In this document: piece by piece, positions 1-8,310 of the stretch
Position numbering within the stretch: position 1 is the stretch's first letter
How the letters are laid out: every line of letters starts with the position of its first letter
DNA from: Bacilli bacterium
GTDB lineage: Bacteria; Bacillota_I; Bacilli_A; RF39; UBA660
Length of the DNA stretch: 27,107 bases
Direction of reading: 5' to 3'
Assembly: GCA_028699175.1 (NCBI GenBank)
Contig: JAQVVC010000005.1
Coordinates: 1-27,107 of the forward strand
Program-made: the position numbers and the translations under genes
Notes under the pieces: generated by a model
What the model saw: the letters and a program-made list of their open reading frames with translations, nothing else
What the model was told of the DNA's origin: nothing
The model's database searches: none

Positions 1-6
1 ATTCAA

Positions 7-630
7 CTAAATAATATATTTAGTCTTTTTTATATAGTCTTTATTTAAATTTTTATTAATATTATTATTAACACCATAAATAATAATTTCTATTCCTTTT
101 TTGTCATAATAATTATATATTTTATCAGTGATTAAAATATCTAAAATCATTATAAAATCTATATTATCTAAATCAATATTAGTATTAAAAACATAATTTA
201 TAATTCCTTTTTTATATTGTTTTGATTTAGGGATATCCTTAATATAATCATAATTAAATGAACTTATATAATACATATTTTTATTATTTAAATTTAATTC
301 TTTTATTAAAATAGATTCTTTTAATTCAATTAAAATTATTTTATTATTATATCTGTTAATAACTTCTTTTAATAAAGGAATCCTTTCAATATAACTTTTA
401 CCAAAATCATATTTTAATAATTGCTGATATGTTAGGCTTTTTATTAAACCAAAACCATTACTTACTCTAGAAATAAAAGAATCATGAATTACTACTACTT
501 GATTATCTTTTGTTTTTCTAACATCTAGTTCAATCCCTTCAAAACCATTATGAAATGCATTATCAAAAGCTGATATAGTATTTTCCCCAATCTGTTCATT
601 GTATAAACCTCTATGAGCTATAAATATCAT
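7..630 (-). CDS. Glycerophosphodiester phosphodiesterase (GDPD family)
   Basis: This is a cytoplasmic-type enzyme that hydrolyses glycerophosphodiesters to glycerol-3-phosphate and an alcohol, usually in phospholipid turnover. The family signature is complete at the N-terminus: H6-R7, E16-N17-T, E34/D36 in the GIELDV segment, and H49-D50. There is no signal peptide. At 207 aa it is shorter than the usual 230-250 aa, and the C-terminal half is Asn/Ile/Lys-rich and poorly conserved, but the reading frame is intact and ends in TAG. The ATG is preceded by AGGGG seven bases upstream, and this Shine-Dalgarno lies in the 3' arm of the terminator hairpin of the gene upstream. The family is clear; the substrate is not. 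Confidence 0.88.
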   Translation of the reverse strand: MIFIAHRGLYNEQIGENTISAFDNAFHNGFEGIELDVRKTKDNQVVVIHDSFISRVSNGFGLIKSLTYQQLLKYDFGKSYIERIPLLKEVINRYNNKIILIELKESILIKELNLNNKNMYYISSFNYDYIKDIPKSKQYKKGIINYVFNTNIDLDNIDFIMILDILITDKIYNYYDKKGIEIIIYGVNNNINKNLNKDYIKKTKYII

Positions 631-632
631 AT

Positions 633-662
633 AAAAACCCCTAATATATTATATTAAGGGCT
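633..662 (-). terminator. Rho-independent terminator of the cadherin-like gene, overlapping the GDPD ribosome-binding site
   Basis: On the minus strand a 12-bp stem (651-662 pairing with 636-647, two G-U pairs, 3-nt loop) is followed by a run of five T. It starts five bases after the stop codon of the upstream gene. The 3' arm contains AGGGG, the best Shine-Dalgarno for the GDPD gene, so read-through RNA could have that site masked. Confidence 0.7.
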
Positions 663-666
663 TTAA

Positions 667-2034
667 TTATTTTTCATCTAATAATAATTCTTTGGTTGTC
701 ATTAAATCCGCTAATGCATCATCAATAGTGGGTTTTACCTTTTTATCAGTCATATTTAATTCATCAACAAGATCATTTTCTTTAATAGAAACTTCTGTTT
801 CTTTAGACTTCTTTTTAATATTTCCTTCATCAGTAATTATTTCTGGCTTTTTTTTATCATTTTTCTTTTTCTTGAAAAAGATAAAATAAGCAGATATACC
901 AATTATAATTAATCCTCCTAAAACAATCATAATAATTAATAAAGTTTGATTATTATCATCATCTTTTTCAATAACAGCTGTAGTAGTACTAATTATTTCT
1001 CCTACTTCTAATCTAGTTACAGTAATATTATAAATATTAACATCTTCAGTTTCTGATGATGTCACAGTAATAGTTATAACATTATCGCCAACAATTAAAT
1101 TATCATTACCTTTTATTTCCACTTTAGCTTTATCATCTTCAGGAATTGCATTAATTACTAATTCGGTTAAATCATTAGGAACTTCTAAAGTATAATCTAA
1201 ATCTTTCTTTTCAAATTTTTCATTTAGTTTAAACCCCTCTATTTCAATATTACTTAAGTATGAAGAATTATCTGAAGTTTCACCACGATATATCGTAATA
1301 AGATAATCCATACTATTATTTCCTGATTCACTTAAAGTAGTAATTTTGATAATATTTTTACCTATTTCTAAACTTGGTCGATATTGGTTATTAACATTAT
1401 TACAACCTAATTCACACTTTATAGTTGTAGTGCAATTATCACATGTTGGATTTATAGTTATTGTTTTAATGGTATCTTTAATACCAAATACTTTATAATC
1501 AGTTATATTATTTACAAACTTTGGAGTAATATTACCTTTAGAAAAAGTTAAATTGCTTAATAATGCATTATTACTTTTAGGTTTTGGTGCTACTGTTGTA
1601 GCAGTAGTTAAAGTAATTTGTTTAGAATAATCTGTGCCTGAATGCGTAGTATCATCTTCAAAAGTAAAGAGAATATTTTTAATTTTAATAATAGCAAGAT
1701 TATTATTACCAGTATTATTGGTAACTATTAAGGTTCCTAATTCGCCACTTAAAGTTGAATCATTACTAGCTGATAAGATAGACTTGTCTAATTTTAATTC
1801 TCCTAATACATGAGGTGTTTTACTTATTCCATATGAAGTATAATTGGCATCAAGATCTAATTCAAACTCAACTTTAATTATTTTTTCTCCAGCAAGGGTA
1901 TTTAACATAATTTTTTGGTTACCTGATGTACCTTGGTGAATTTTATCTGGTCCTTCAAAAGTTAAAGTCGCGGCATTAACATCTATAAAACTGAATATTA
2001 TAATACATATTATTAATTTTAATATCTTTTTCAT
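667..2034 (-). CDS. Membrane-anchored surface protein with cohesin-like and two cadherin-like (type B) domains
   Basis: Residues 1-21 form a signal peptide ending near VNA. Residues about 22-145 look like a cohesin-type beta-sandwich (inference). Two cadherin-like beta-sandwich repeats follow, about 158-250 and 259-342, each starting with LSN and ending in an ITV/ITI strand. A transmembrane helix spans about 363-388, then a lysine-rich stretch and a charged cytoplasmic tail to residue 455. The first repeat carries four cysteines, C198, C201, C207 and C211, in an inserted loop, which suggests two disulfides or a metal site outside the cell. The ATG has the Shine-Dalgarno GAAGGT and a good promoter upstream. 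A role in surface adhesion or binding is inferred from architecture only; no specific function is recognised. Confidence 0.72.
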   Translation of the reverse strand: MKKILKLIICIIIFSFIDVNAATLTFEGPDKIHQGTSGNQKIMLNTLAGEKIIKVEFELDLDANYTSYGISKTPHVLGELKLDKSILSASNDSTLSGELGTLIVTNNTGNNNLAIIKIKNILFTFEDDTTHSGTDYSKQITLTTATTVAPKPKSNNALLSNLTFSKGNITPKFVNNITDYKVFGIKDTIKTITINPTCDNCTTTIKCELGCNNVNNQYRPSLEIGKNIIKITTLSESGNNSMDYLITIYRGETSDNSSYLSNIEIEGFKLNEKFEKKDLDYTLEVPNDLTELVINAIPEDDKAKVEIKGNDNLIVGDNVITITVTSSETEDVNIYNITVTRLEVGEIISTTTAVIEKDDDNNQTLLIIMIVLGGLIIIGISAYFIFFKKKKNDKKKPEIITDEGNIKKKSKETEVSIKENDLVDELNMTDKKVKPTIDDALADLMTTKELLLDEK

Positions 2035-2058
2035 ACTTACCTTCTTTACTATAAAATT

Positions 2059-2087
2059 ATTATAACAATATCCATAAATATTTTCAA
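2059..2087 (-). promoter_or_regulatory. Sigma-A-type promoter of the cadherin-like surface protein gene
   Basis: On the minus strand, TTGAAA (2082-2087) is separated by 17 bp from TATAAT (2059-2064), with a TG one base before the -10. The start codon lies 24 bp downstream, so the gene is probably transcribed on its own, separately from hemW. Confidence 0.7.
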
Positions 2088-2119
2088 TTGATAATTATTT
2101 TACGATTACTATACATTAA

Positions 2120-3202
2120 TTATATTAATTTAATTAATATTTCATTCATAATATATAACTTATCAGGATTAATATAAATATTACCATTTTTATATATTAA
2201 TTCTTTACTTTTTAAAAGTGGCTTTATAGGAAATACATCTTGAATATTAACTTCATATTTATAGAAAAAATCATGAAGATTTAGACCATTAATTTTTCTT
2301 AATCCTAATATTAATTCATTTTCCATAATTTCTTGTTTAGATAATAAACTTTCCTCAAATCGATATTGTTCTTCACAATAATTATTAATATTTTTAGTAT
2401 TTTCATATCTAAAACCATTAATATAACCTGATGCTCCTAAACCAAAACCATAGTACTCTTTATTATTCCAGTAATTTAAATTATGCTTGGATTCAAAGCC
2501 AGGTTTAGAAAAGTTACTTATCTCGTAATGAATATATCCTTTAGCTTTAATTTTTTTTCTGATATAGTTATACATTTCTAATTCTAATTCTTCATTAATA
2601 TTATGAGCACCTTTAACTTTAGCAATGGTACTATCTTCAATAATTAAAGAATAGGTACTAATGTGTTCGGGGTTTAATTTTAATAAAAGCTTAAGATCTT
2701 TTTTTAATACTTCAATCTTTTCATCGGGAATTCCATACATTAAATCTAAATTAATATTATTAATTCCTTTATTCCGGATTAAATTCATTTTACTTTTTAA
2801 ATCTTCAAAATTACTAGTTCGATCCATAAATTTAAGCTTTTCGGTATTGAAAGATTGTACACCAATACTAATTCTATTTATATTATTATTTATCAAAATA
2901 TCAATTAACTCTGGAGTTATATCATTTACATTACACTCAAAAGTGATTTCACAATATTGAGTTTTATTAAATAAATTAATTATTTTAAAAAGTTGATTTA
3001 ACTCACTTGCATTTAATGAAGAAGGAGTACCTCCTCCAATATATATTGTTTTCATCGTTTCATTTAAATAATATTCTTTTACTTCTTTTTCTAATGCTTC
3101 TAAATATCTTTTAACATCCGATTTATTATAAATAATTTTACAAAAGTCACAATAAGAACAAATATTATTACAAAACGGAATATGAATATAAACACTTTCC
3201 AT
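2120..3202 (-). CDS. hemW: Radical-SAM heme chaperone HemW
   Basis: A radical SAM protein of the HemN/HemW family, 360 aa. The 4Fe-4S ligands are C11, C15 and C18 (motif CNNICSYCDF). Phenylalanine stands where HemN coproporphyrinogen oxidases have a fourth cysteine, so HemW is the better name. The SAM-binding glycine stretch IYIGGGTPS follows, as does GVQSF in the core. HemW binds heme and delivers it to respiratory proteins; it is not a coproporphyrinogen oxidase. The gene lies directly behind lepA, the classical Bacillus arrangement, but here hrcA is about 20 kb away instead of next door. The ATG has GAGG ten bases upstream. Confidence 0.9.
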   Translation of the reverse strand: MESVYIHIPFCNNICSYCDFCKIIYNKSDVKRYLEALEKEVKEYYLNETMKTIYIGGGTPSSLNASELNQLFKIINLFNKTQYCEITFECNVNDITPELIDILINNNINRISIGVQSFNTEKLKFMDRTSNFEDLKSKMNLIRNKGINNINLDLMYGIPDEKIEVLKKDLKLLLKLNPEHISTYSLIIEDSTIAKVKGAHNINEELELEMYNYIRKKIKAKGYIHYEISNFSKPGFESKHNLNYWNNKEYYGFGLGASGYINGFRYENTKNINNYCEEQYRFEESLLSKQEIMENELILGLRKINGLNLHDFFYKYEVNIQDVFPIKPLLKSKELIYKNGNIYINPDKLYIMNEILIKLI

Positions 3203-3265
3203 ATACTTTACCTCACATTATTATTATACAAAAAAAGAAAGCATTTTAAAAGGAAATTAATTTTC

Positions 3266-5047
3266 TTATTTTTTTTCCGTTTTTAAAATACTTAAAAAAG
3301 CTTCTGGTGGTATTTCAACATTACCAATCATTTTCATTCTTTTTTTACCTGCTTTTTGTTTTTCGAGTAGTTTTCTTTTTCTAGATACATCTCCACCATA
3401 ACATTTAGCTAAAACATTTTTTCGCATTGCGCTTATTGTTTCTCGGGCAATTATTTTAGATCCAATAGCTGCTTGAATTGGTACTTCAAATAATTGGCGA
3501 GGAATAATTTTTCTTAAATTATTAGTTATCGTTTTTCCTCTTTGATATGCTGCATCTTTATGAACAATAACACTTAAAGCATCAACCGTTTCATTATTGA
3601 TTAAAATATCCATTTTTACTAAATCACTAACTTTATAATCTGATAATTCATAATCTAAAGAAGCATAACCCTTAGTATAACTTTTTAAACGATCAAAAAA
3701 ATCATATACTATTTCTGCTAGAGGTAATTCATAATGAATATTTACTCTGGATTCATCTATATATTCTGTTTTTTTATAAAAACCTCTTTTTTCTTGACAT
3801 AATTCCATTATTGGACCTATATACATAGCAGGAACAAAGATATTAGCTTTAATATAAGGTTCACTAATACTTTGAATTCTTACTCGATCGGGCATTTGAC
3901 TAGGATTATCAATTAAAATTTTTTCGCCATTAGTTAATAATATTTCATAAATAACTGAGGGACTAGTTGCGATAATATCAATATTAAATTCTCTCGTAAG
4001 TCTTTCTTCAATTATTTCCATATGAAGTAATCCTAAAAAACCACATCTAAATCCAAAACCTAAAGCTTGACTTGTTTCTGATTCACATGATAAGGAAGCA
4101 TCATTTAATTTTAATTTTTCTAAAGCTTCTTTTAAAGGAACAAATTTATTAGGCTCAATAGGATAAATACCTGAATATACCATCGGTTTCATAGGTTTAT
4201 ATCCACTTAAAGGTTTTAAAGCTTTTTTATTTTTAGTAGTAATTGTATCTCCTACTCGTACGGTATCAATTGTTTTTATATTTGCACTTAACCATCCTAC
4301 CATTCCTGCTTTTAATATTTTTAATCTTTTTGCTCCTGGATTATTAACTCCTAATTCAGCTACTTCATATTCGGCACCATTACTCATCATTATAATAGTG
4401 TCATGTTCTGATATTTCTCCACTTTTTACACAAACAGATGCTATAATACCTCGATAAGAGTCAAAATAGGAGTCAAATATTAAGGCTTTAGTTTCATTTA
4501 TATTTTCATTTTTAGGAGCAGGAATATGATCTATTATAGCATCTAAAATGTTTAGTACTCCTTCTCCAGTTTTACCACTACATAAAAGAATTTCTTCATC
4601 TTTAAAACCAAATAAATTTATCAGTTCTTTTTTTACTCTTGGTATATCAGCATTAGGTAAATCTATTTTATTTATAATAGGTATAATGGTTAAATTACTG
4701 TTTATAGCTAAAAATAAATTAGCTAATGTTTGAGCTTCAACTCCTTGGACAGCATCAACAACTAATAAAGCTCCTTCACAAGCTTCTAAACTTCTTGATA
4801 CTTCATAAGAAAAATCAACATGTCCAGGGGTATCTATTAAATGAAGAGTATAATCTTTATAATTAAGCTCAACAGCATTTAGTTTTATAGTAATACCTCT
4901 TTCTCTTTCAATATCCATACTATCTAATAATTGAGGTTTCATTTTACGTGCTTCAACTCCACCGCTTAATTCTAAAATGCGGTCAGCTAAAGTACTTTTA
5001 CCGTGATCGATATGTGCAATAATACAAAAATTACGAATTTTGTTCAC
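3266..5047 (-). CDS. lepA: Elongation factor 4 (LepA), ribosome back-translocase GTPase
   Basis: Full-length LepA (593 aa), a translational GTPase that acts on stalled or mis-translocated ribosomes. It shows the P-loop AHIDHGKST near residue 11, switch II DTPGHVDF, NKIDLP, the LepA-specific CGFLGLLHMEI in domain III, and the basic C-terminal tail with GGDVSRKRKLL. The start is GTG (5045-5047), preceded by GGTGAT at good spacing; an ATG just upstream is in another frame. The gene lies 76 bp after alaS and 63 bp before hemW, probably in one transcription unit. No anomaly apart from the GTG start. Confidence 0.96.
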   Translation of the reverse strand: MNKIRNFCIIAHIDHGKSTLADRILELSGGVEARKMKPQLLDSMDIERERGITIKLNAVELNYKDYTLHLIDTPGHVDFSYEVSRSLEACEGALLVVDAVQGVEAQTLANLFLAINSNLTIIPIINKIDLPNADIPRVKKELINLFGFKDEEILLCSGKTGEGVLNILDAIIDHIPAPKNENINETKALIFDSYFDSYRGIIASVCVKSGEISEHDTIIMMSNGAEYEVAELGVNNPGAKRLKILKAGMVGWLSANIKTIDTVRVGDTITTKNKKALKPLSGYKPMKPMVYSGIYPIEPNKFVPLKEALEKLKLNDASLSCESETSQALGFGFRCGFLGLLHMEIIEERLTREFNIDIIATSPSVIYEILLTNGEKILIDNPSQMPDRVRIQSISEPYIKANIFVPAMYIGPIMELCQEKRGFYKKTEYIDESRVNIHYELPLAEIVYDFFDRLKSYTKGYASLDYELSDYKVSDLVKMDILINNETVDALSVIVHKDAAYQRGKTITNNLRKIIPRQLFEVPIQAAIGSKIIARETISAMRKNVLAKCYGGDVSRKRKLLEKQKAGKKRMKMIGNVEIPPEAFLSILKTEKK

Positions 5048-5123
5048 TTTTCATCACCTAGAGATAATATTAACATAGTTTAATTAAATTATAAATCATT
5101 TTATCGATATATAAAAAAGCTTC

Positions 5124-6872
5124 TTAATCTAAAATAGCTTTAATTCTTCTGATTCCTGATGATGATGCTTCCTCTTTAATAATCTTAAAATGACCTAATT
5201 CTTTAGTATTTTTAACATGTGGTCCGCCACATAGTTCTTTAGATATCTCACCAATAATATATACATTAACTAAATCAGGATATTTATCAATAAACATGCA
5301 CTCAGCTCCAATTTTTAAAGCTTCATCCTTATTCATTTCTTTTATGATGACATCTATTTCATCTTTAATCCACTTATTAACTAAATCTTCAATTTTTTGT
5401 AATTCTTCATTACTTAATTTATAATCACAGTTAAAATCAAATCTTAATCTTTCTTCAGTAATATTAGATCCTTTTTGATGAATATCTTTATTAACAACAA
5501 CTTTTAACGCTGCATTTAATAAATGAGTTGCCGTATGGTATTTAGTTTCTATTTCACCACTTGATGCCATACCACCTTTAAATTTTCCGATTGCTCCAAT
5601 TCTTGATTTTTCTTGATGTTCTTTAAATTTTAATTCAAACATTTGGATATCTAATCTCATTCCTTTTTCTTTAGCTAACTCTTCAGTTAACTCAATCGGA
5701 AATCCATAAGTATCATATAATTTAAAAGCATCTTGACCAGTTATAATTTTATTAGATGAGCTTAATACTTTAGAAAATTCTTTTAAACCTTTTTCTAAAG
5801 TTTTATTAAATCTTTCTTTTTCTTTTTTTAATTCTGATAGTATAATATTCTTGTTTTCATTAAGTTCGTTATAATATTTATCATATTTATTAATAATCAG
5901 ATTAGCAATTAGTTCTTCCCAATTACTATTAATATCTATATTAAGTATTTTAGCATGTCTTATCGCTCTTCTAATTAATCGTCTTAATATATAACCTTGA
6001 TCTGTATTTGCTGGTTTAATACCAGCATTATCAGCAAGGATAAAGACTGAAGTTCTTATATGATCAGCAATTATGCGCATTGATTTTTCATTACCTTCAT
6101 AAGGTAAATTAGATATTTCACTAATTTTATCAATTATATCTTTCCAGACTGACGATGTATAATTATCATCTTTTCCTTCAAGAATTGCAACTACTCTTTC
6201 ATAACCCATACCAGTATCAACATTTTTATTAGGTAGTTCTGTAAATGTCCCATCTTTATTTTTATTATATTCCATAAAAACATTATTCCAAATTTCTACC
6301 CATCTATCATCTTTAGGGTCAAACTTTTTTGGAATTTCATCTTCAGAACGAAAATAAAAAATTTCCGTATCACCACCACAAGGACCATTTTCACCAGCTA
6401 TCCAGAAGTTATCATCTTCCCCTAAATAAACAATATGATCTTTACTTATTCCTAAATCTAACCAATAATTAGCGCTTACTTCATCTCTAGGTATATCTTT
6501 ATTTCCTTTAAAAACCGAAACAGCTAATTTTTGAACTGGAATTTTTAAGACTTTAGTTAAAAATTCAAAACTATAAGCAATAGATTCTTTTTTAAAATAA
6601 TCTCCTAATGACCAGTTACCTAACATTTCAAAAAAAGTATGATGAGTTTTATCTCCAATTGAATCTAAATCATTAGTTCTAACACATTTTTGATAATTAA
6701 CTAGTCTAGTACCATAAGGATGTTTTTTACCCAATAAATAAGGGATTAAAGGTTGCATACCAGCTGTATTAAATAATACACTAGCATCATTTTCAGGTAC
6801 TATTGGAGCTGATGGAATAAATTTATGGTCTTTACTTATAAAATAATTAATATATAAATCTTTTAAATTCAT
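5124..6872 (-). CDS. alaS: Alanyl-tRNA synthetase, short form lacking the C-terminal C-Ala/DHHA1 region
   Basis: Charges tRNA-Ala. The class II core begins at residue 1, with motif 2 in the segment FFEMLGNWSLGDYF and IWNNVFMEY further on. The helical tRNA-recognition domain contains RRLIRRAIRHAK. The editing domain has the zinc ligands HTATH and CGGPH near the end. The protein stops about 30 residues after CGGPH, at 582 aa, where bacterial AlaRS is normally about 870 aa with a C-Ala oligomerisation/tRNA-elbow domain. Only 76 bp separate the TAA from lepA, so no detached domain follows. Core wording such as NTAGMQPLIPYLLG differs from the usual Bacillus-type sequence and recalls the short AlaRS of Patescibacteria (from memory). 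A weak 6-bp stem (AAAGCT/AGCTTT) with a short T tract overlaps the stop. Confidence 0.93.
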   Translation of the reverse strand: MNLKDLYINYFISKDHKFIPSAPIVPENDASVLFNTAGMQPLIPYLLGKKHPYGTRLVNYQKCVRTNDLDSIGDKTHHTFFEMLGNWSLGDYFKKESIAYSFEFLTKVLKIPVQKLAVSVFKGNKDIPRDEVSANYWLDLGISKDHIVYLGEDDNFWIAGENGPCGGDTEIFYFRSEDEIPKKFDPKDDRWVEIWNNVFMEYNKNKDGTFTELPNKNVDTGMGYERVVAILEGKDDNYTSSVWKDIIDKISEISNLPYEGNEKSMRIIADHIRTSVFILADNAGIKPANTDQGYILRRLIRRAIRHAKILNIDINSNWEELIANLIINKYDKYYNELNENKNIILSELKKEKERFNKTLEKGLKEFSKVLSSSNKIITGQDAFKLYDTYGFPIELTEELAKEKGMRLDIQMFELKFKEHQEKSRIGAIGKFKGGMASSGEIETKYHTATHLLNAALKVVVNKDIHQKGSNITEERLRFDFNCDYKLSNEELQKIEDLVNKWIKDEIDVIIKEMNKDEALKIGAECMFIDKYPDLVNVYIIGEISKELCGGPHVKNTKELGHFKIIKEEASSSGIRRIKAILD

Positions 6873-6895
6873 AAATACACTTCCTTACTTAAAAA

Positions 6896-6904
6896 ATTAT
6901 AACA
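6896..6904 (-). promoter_or_regulatory. Extended -10 promoter of alaS
   Basis: The minus strand reads TGTTATAAT, a perfect extended -10 element, 23 bp before the alaS ATG; no clear -35 is visible. GTAAGGAAG then serves as Shine-Dalgarno region. It sits immediately after the terminator hairpin of the dCMP deaminase gene, so alaS-lepA-hemW probably starts here. Confidence 0.55.
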
Positions 6905-6933
6905 TTAAAACCACTATTTTTAAATAGTGGTTT
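6905..6933 (-). terminator. Terminator hairpin after the dCMP deaminase gene
   Basis: A perfect inverted repeat, AAACCACTATTT (6908-6919) with its complement at 6922-6933, folds into an 11-12 bp stem. On the minus strand it is followed by a short T stretch. Its base overlaps the stop codon of the deaminase gene. The T tract is short, so termination may be partial. Confidence 0.65.
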
Positions 6934-7435
6934 ATAATTTAAATTGTTTTATTTCCTTTCTTACTTCATCAGTAATTTCCCGATATTTAACATTACATTT
7001 ATCAAACATTATTTTTGCTGCTATATATTCTTCCATGTGAGCATATTTATCTAGATCATATATTACCTCTTTAATACCAGTCTGAATTATTTCTTTAGCA
7101 CATTCATTACAAGGAAATAATGAAGCATATAATTTTGCTCCTTCTAAATCTTTTTTATTACCTCGATAATTTAAAATAGCATTACGTTCTGCATGGATTA
7201 CATAAAGATATTTAGTTTCTAATTTTTCACCATCTCTACTCCAGGGAAATTCTGAATCTAAAAACCCATTAGGAGTTCCATTATAACCAAGGGATAAAAT
7301 TCGATTATCACTTCCTACTATACATGCTCCAACTTGCGTAGAAGGGTCTTTACTTCTTTTCGCAACAACTATTGACATAATCATAAAAGTAGCATCCCAA
7401 GATAAATAATCTTTTCTTTGTAAATTATACTTCAT
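6932..7435 (-). CDS. Deoxycytidylate (dCMP) deaminase, ComEB type
   Basis: Deaminates dCMP to dUMP, feeding thymidylate synthesis. The zinc site is complete: HAERNAI gives H81 and the catalytic E83, and PCNECAK gives C109 and C112. Length is 167 aa, normal for the family (ComEB in Bacillus is about 189). I place the start at the ATG at 7435 rather than the in-frame TTG at 7447, because the Shine-Dalgarno GGGAGGA lies between them and would be inside the coding sequence. The gene follows recO after 14 bp and ends in a terminator. In Bacillus comEB sits in the competence operon; here it stands beside recO and not far from cdd, so a nucleotide-salvage role is the simpler reading. Confidence 0.92.
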   Translation of the reverse strand: MKYNLQRKDYLSWDATFMIMSIVVAKRSKDPSTQVGACIVGSDNRILSLGYNGTPNGFLDSEFPWSRDGEKLETKYLYVIHAERNAILNYRGNKKDLEGAKLYASLFPCNECAKEIIQTGIKEVIYDLDKYAHMEEYIAAKIMFDKCNVKYREITDEVRKEIKQFKL

Positions 7436-7449
7436 AAATCCTCCCAATA

Positions 7450-8175
7450 TTAAGTAGTTATGGTATCTAAAAATTTTTTACTTTTTAAATATAAACCCGT
7501 ATATCTTTCATAATATATATTGATAAAATTATTGATATTATTAATCACTTCGTCACTTATTTTTAAATCACTTATCGAAGATATATCGACTAAATAATAC
7601 ATTCTTAACATTTTGATGGTTTTTTCATCAAATATTTTTTCATTAGTATAACAATTCTTACAAATATATCCACCTTCATCAGGATTAATAGTAACAATAT
7701 TTTTAGTATTGCCACATTTTATACAGGTATTAAAATTAATTCCCACCCCTAAATAATCAAGTATTTTTAATTCGACAATATTACATATTATTTTCGCATT
7801 TAAACCATCATTTATTTTTAAGATGGCATTTATATATATATTATATAAATCTTCATTATTATTTTGTTTCATTATTTGATAAGTTAAATCTGATATATAT
7901 GACATATATCCAATTAATTCAATATTTGTTTTGATATTAACTAAATCATTAATAATATCAACTGATTTTAAAATTGATAATTTATTTTCTTTATAATAAA
8001 GGTAAAATTTACCATAAGTAAATTTTTGGGTATAACTTCTTAAAGGACTTTTTAATGATTTTGATCCTTTAGCCATTACTCCAACTATACCATTTTTAGT
8101 TAAAATATTAATTATCTTACTCGTTTCTCCATAATTAGTTTCACTAATTATAATACCTTCTACTTCTTTAAGCAT
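7450..8175 (-). CDS. recO: DNA repair protein RecO
   Basis: RecO (241 aa) works with RecF and RecR to load RecA onto SSB-coated gaps and to anneal DNA strands. The N-terminal OB fold is visible in GIIISETNYGETSKIINILT and the following GxMAKGSK segment. A zinc finger is made by C151/C154 (CIKCG) and C172/C175 (CKNC). Position after era and yqzL is the Bacillus arrangement. The ATG lies three bases after the yqzL stop, so the two are probably translationally linked. Confidence 0.94.
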   Translation of the reverse strand: MLKEVEGIIISETNYGETSKIINILTKNGIVGVMAKGSKSLKSPLRSYTQKFTYGKFYLYYKENKLSILKSVDIINDLVNIKTNIELIGYMSYISDLTYQIMKQNNNEDLYNIYINAILKINDGLNAKIICNIVELKILDYLGVGINFNTCIKCGNTKNIVTINPDEGGYICKNCYTNEKIFDEKTIKMLRMYYLVDISSISDLKISDEVINNINNFINIYYERYTGLYLKSKKFLDTITT

Positions 8176-8178
8176 TTA

Positions 8179-8259
8179 TTATTCACTTCTCTTATATTTT
8201 AAATAATACTCTATTTTACCAGTTTTTTTAAACATGTCCCAAGCTTCTTTTTTATTCAT
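8179..8259 (-). CDS. yqzL: YqzL-family micro-protein (26 aa)
   Basis: A short frame of 26 codons reading MNKKEAWDMFKKTGKIEYYL then KYKRSE and TAA. The pattern of a Trp followed by F..TG.I..YL matches the YqzL family, whose Bacillus member (47 aa) sits in the same place between era and recO. Function is unknown. The ATG has GGGA seven bases upstream, and the stop lies three bases before the recO ATG. It is shorter than the Bacillus homologue, with the acidic tail missing. Identification rests on the motif plus synteny. Confidence 0.72.
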   Translation of the reverse strand: MNKKEAWDMFKKTGKIEYYLKYKRSE

Positions 8260-8266
8260 AAATTAA

Positions 8267-8296
8267 TCCCAATACCTTTCTATTAATATATTGGGA
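8267..8296 (-). promoter_or_regulatory. Hairpin masking the yqzL ribosome-binding site
   Basis: TCCCAATA (8267-8274) and TATTGGGA (8289-8296) form a perfect 8-bp stem with a 14-nt loop. On the minus-strand RNA the 3' arm contains GGGA, the yqzL Shine-Dalgarno. There is no T tract, so this looks more like a translational or RNA-stability element than a terminator. Confidence 0.45.
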
Positions 8297-8310
8297 GAAA
8301 TTTTTAATAT

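Noticed and set aside
692..889. Plus-strand open frame opposite the tail of the surface protein
   Set aside because: Shadow of a lysine-rich coding stretch; no family resemblance and inside a real gene.
5048..5123. A missing C-Ala domain of alaS encoded by a frameshifted continuation
   Set aside because: Only 76 bp lie between the alaS stop and lepA, far too short for the domain.
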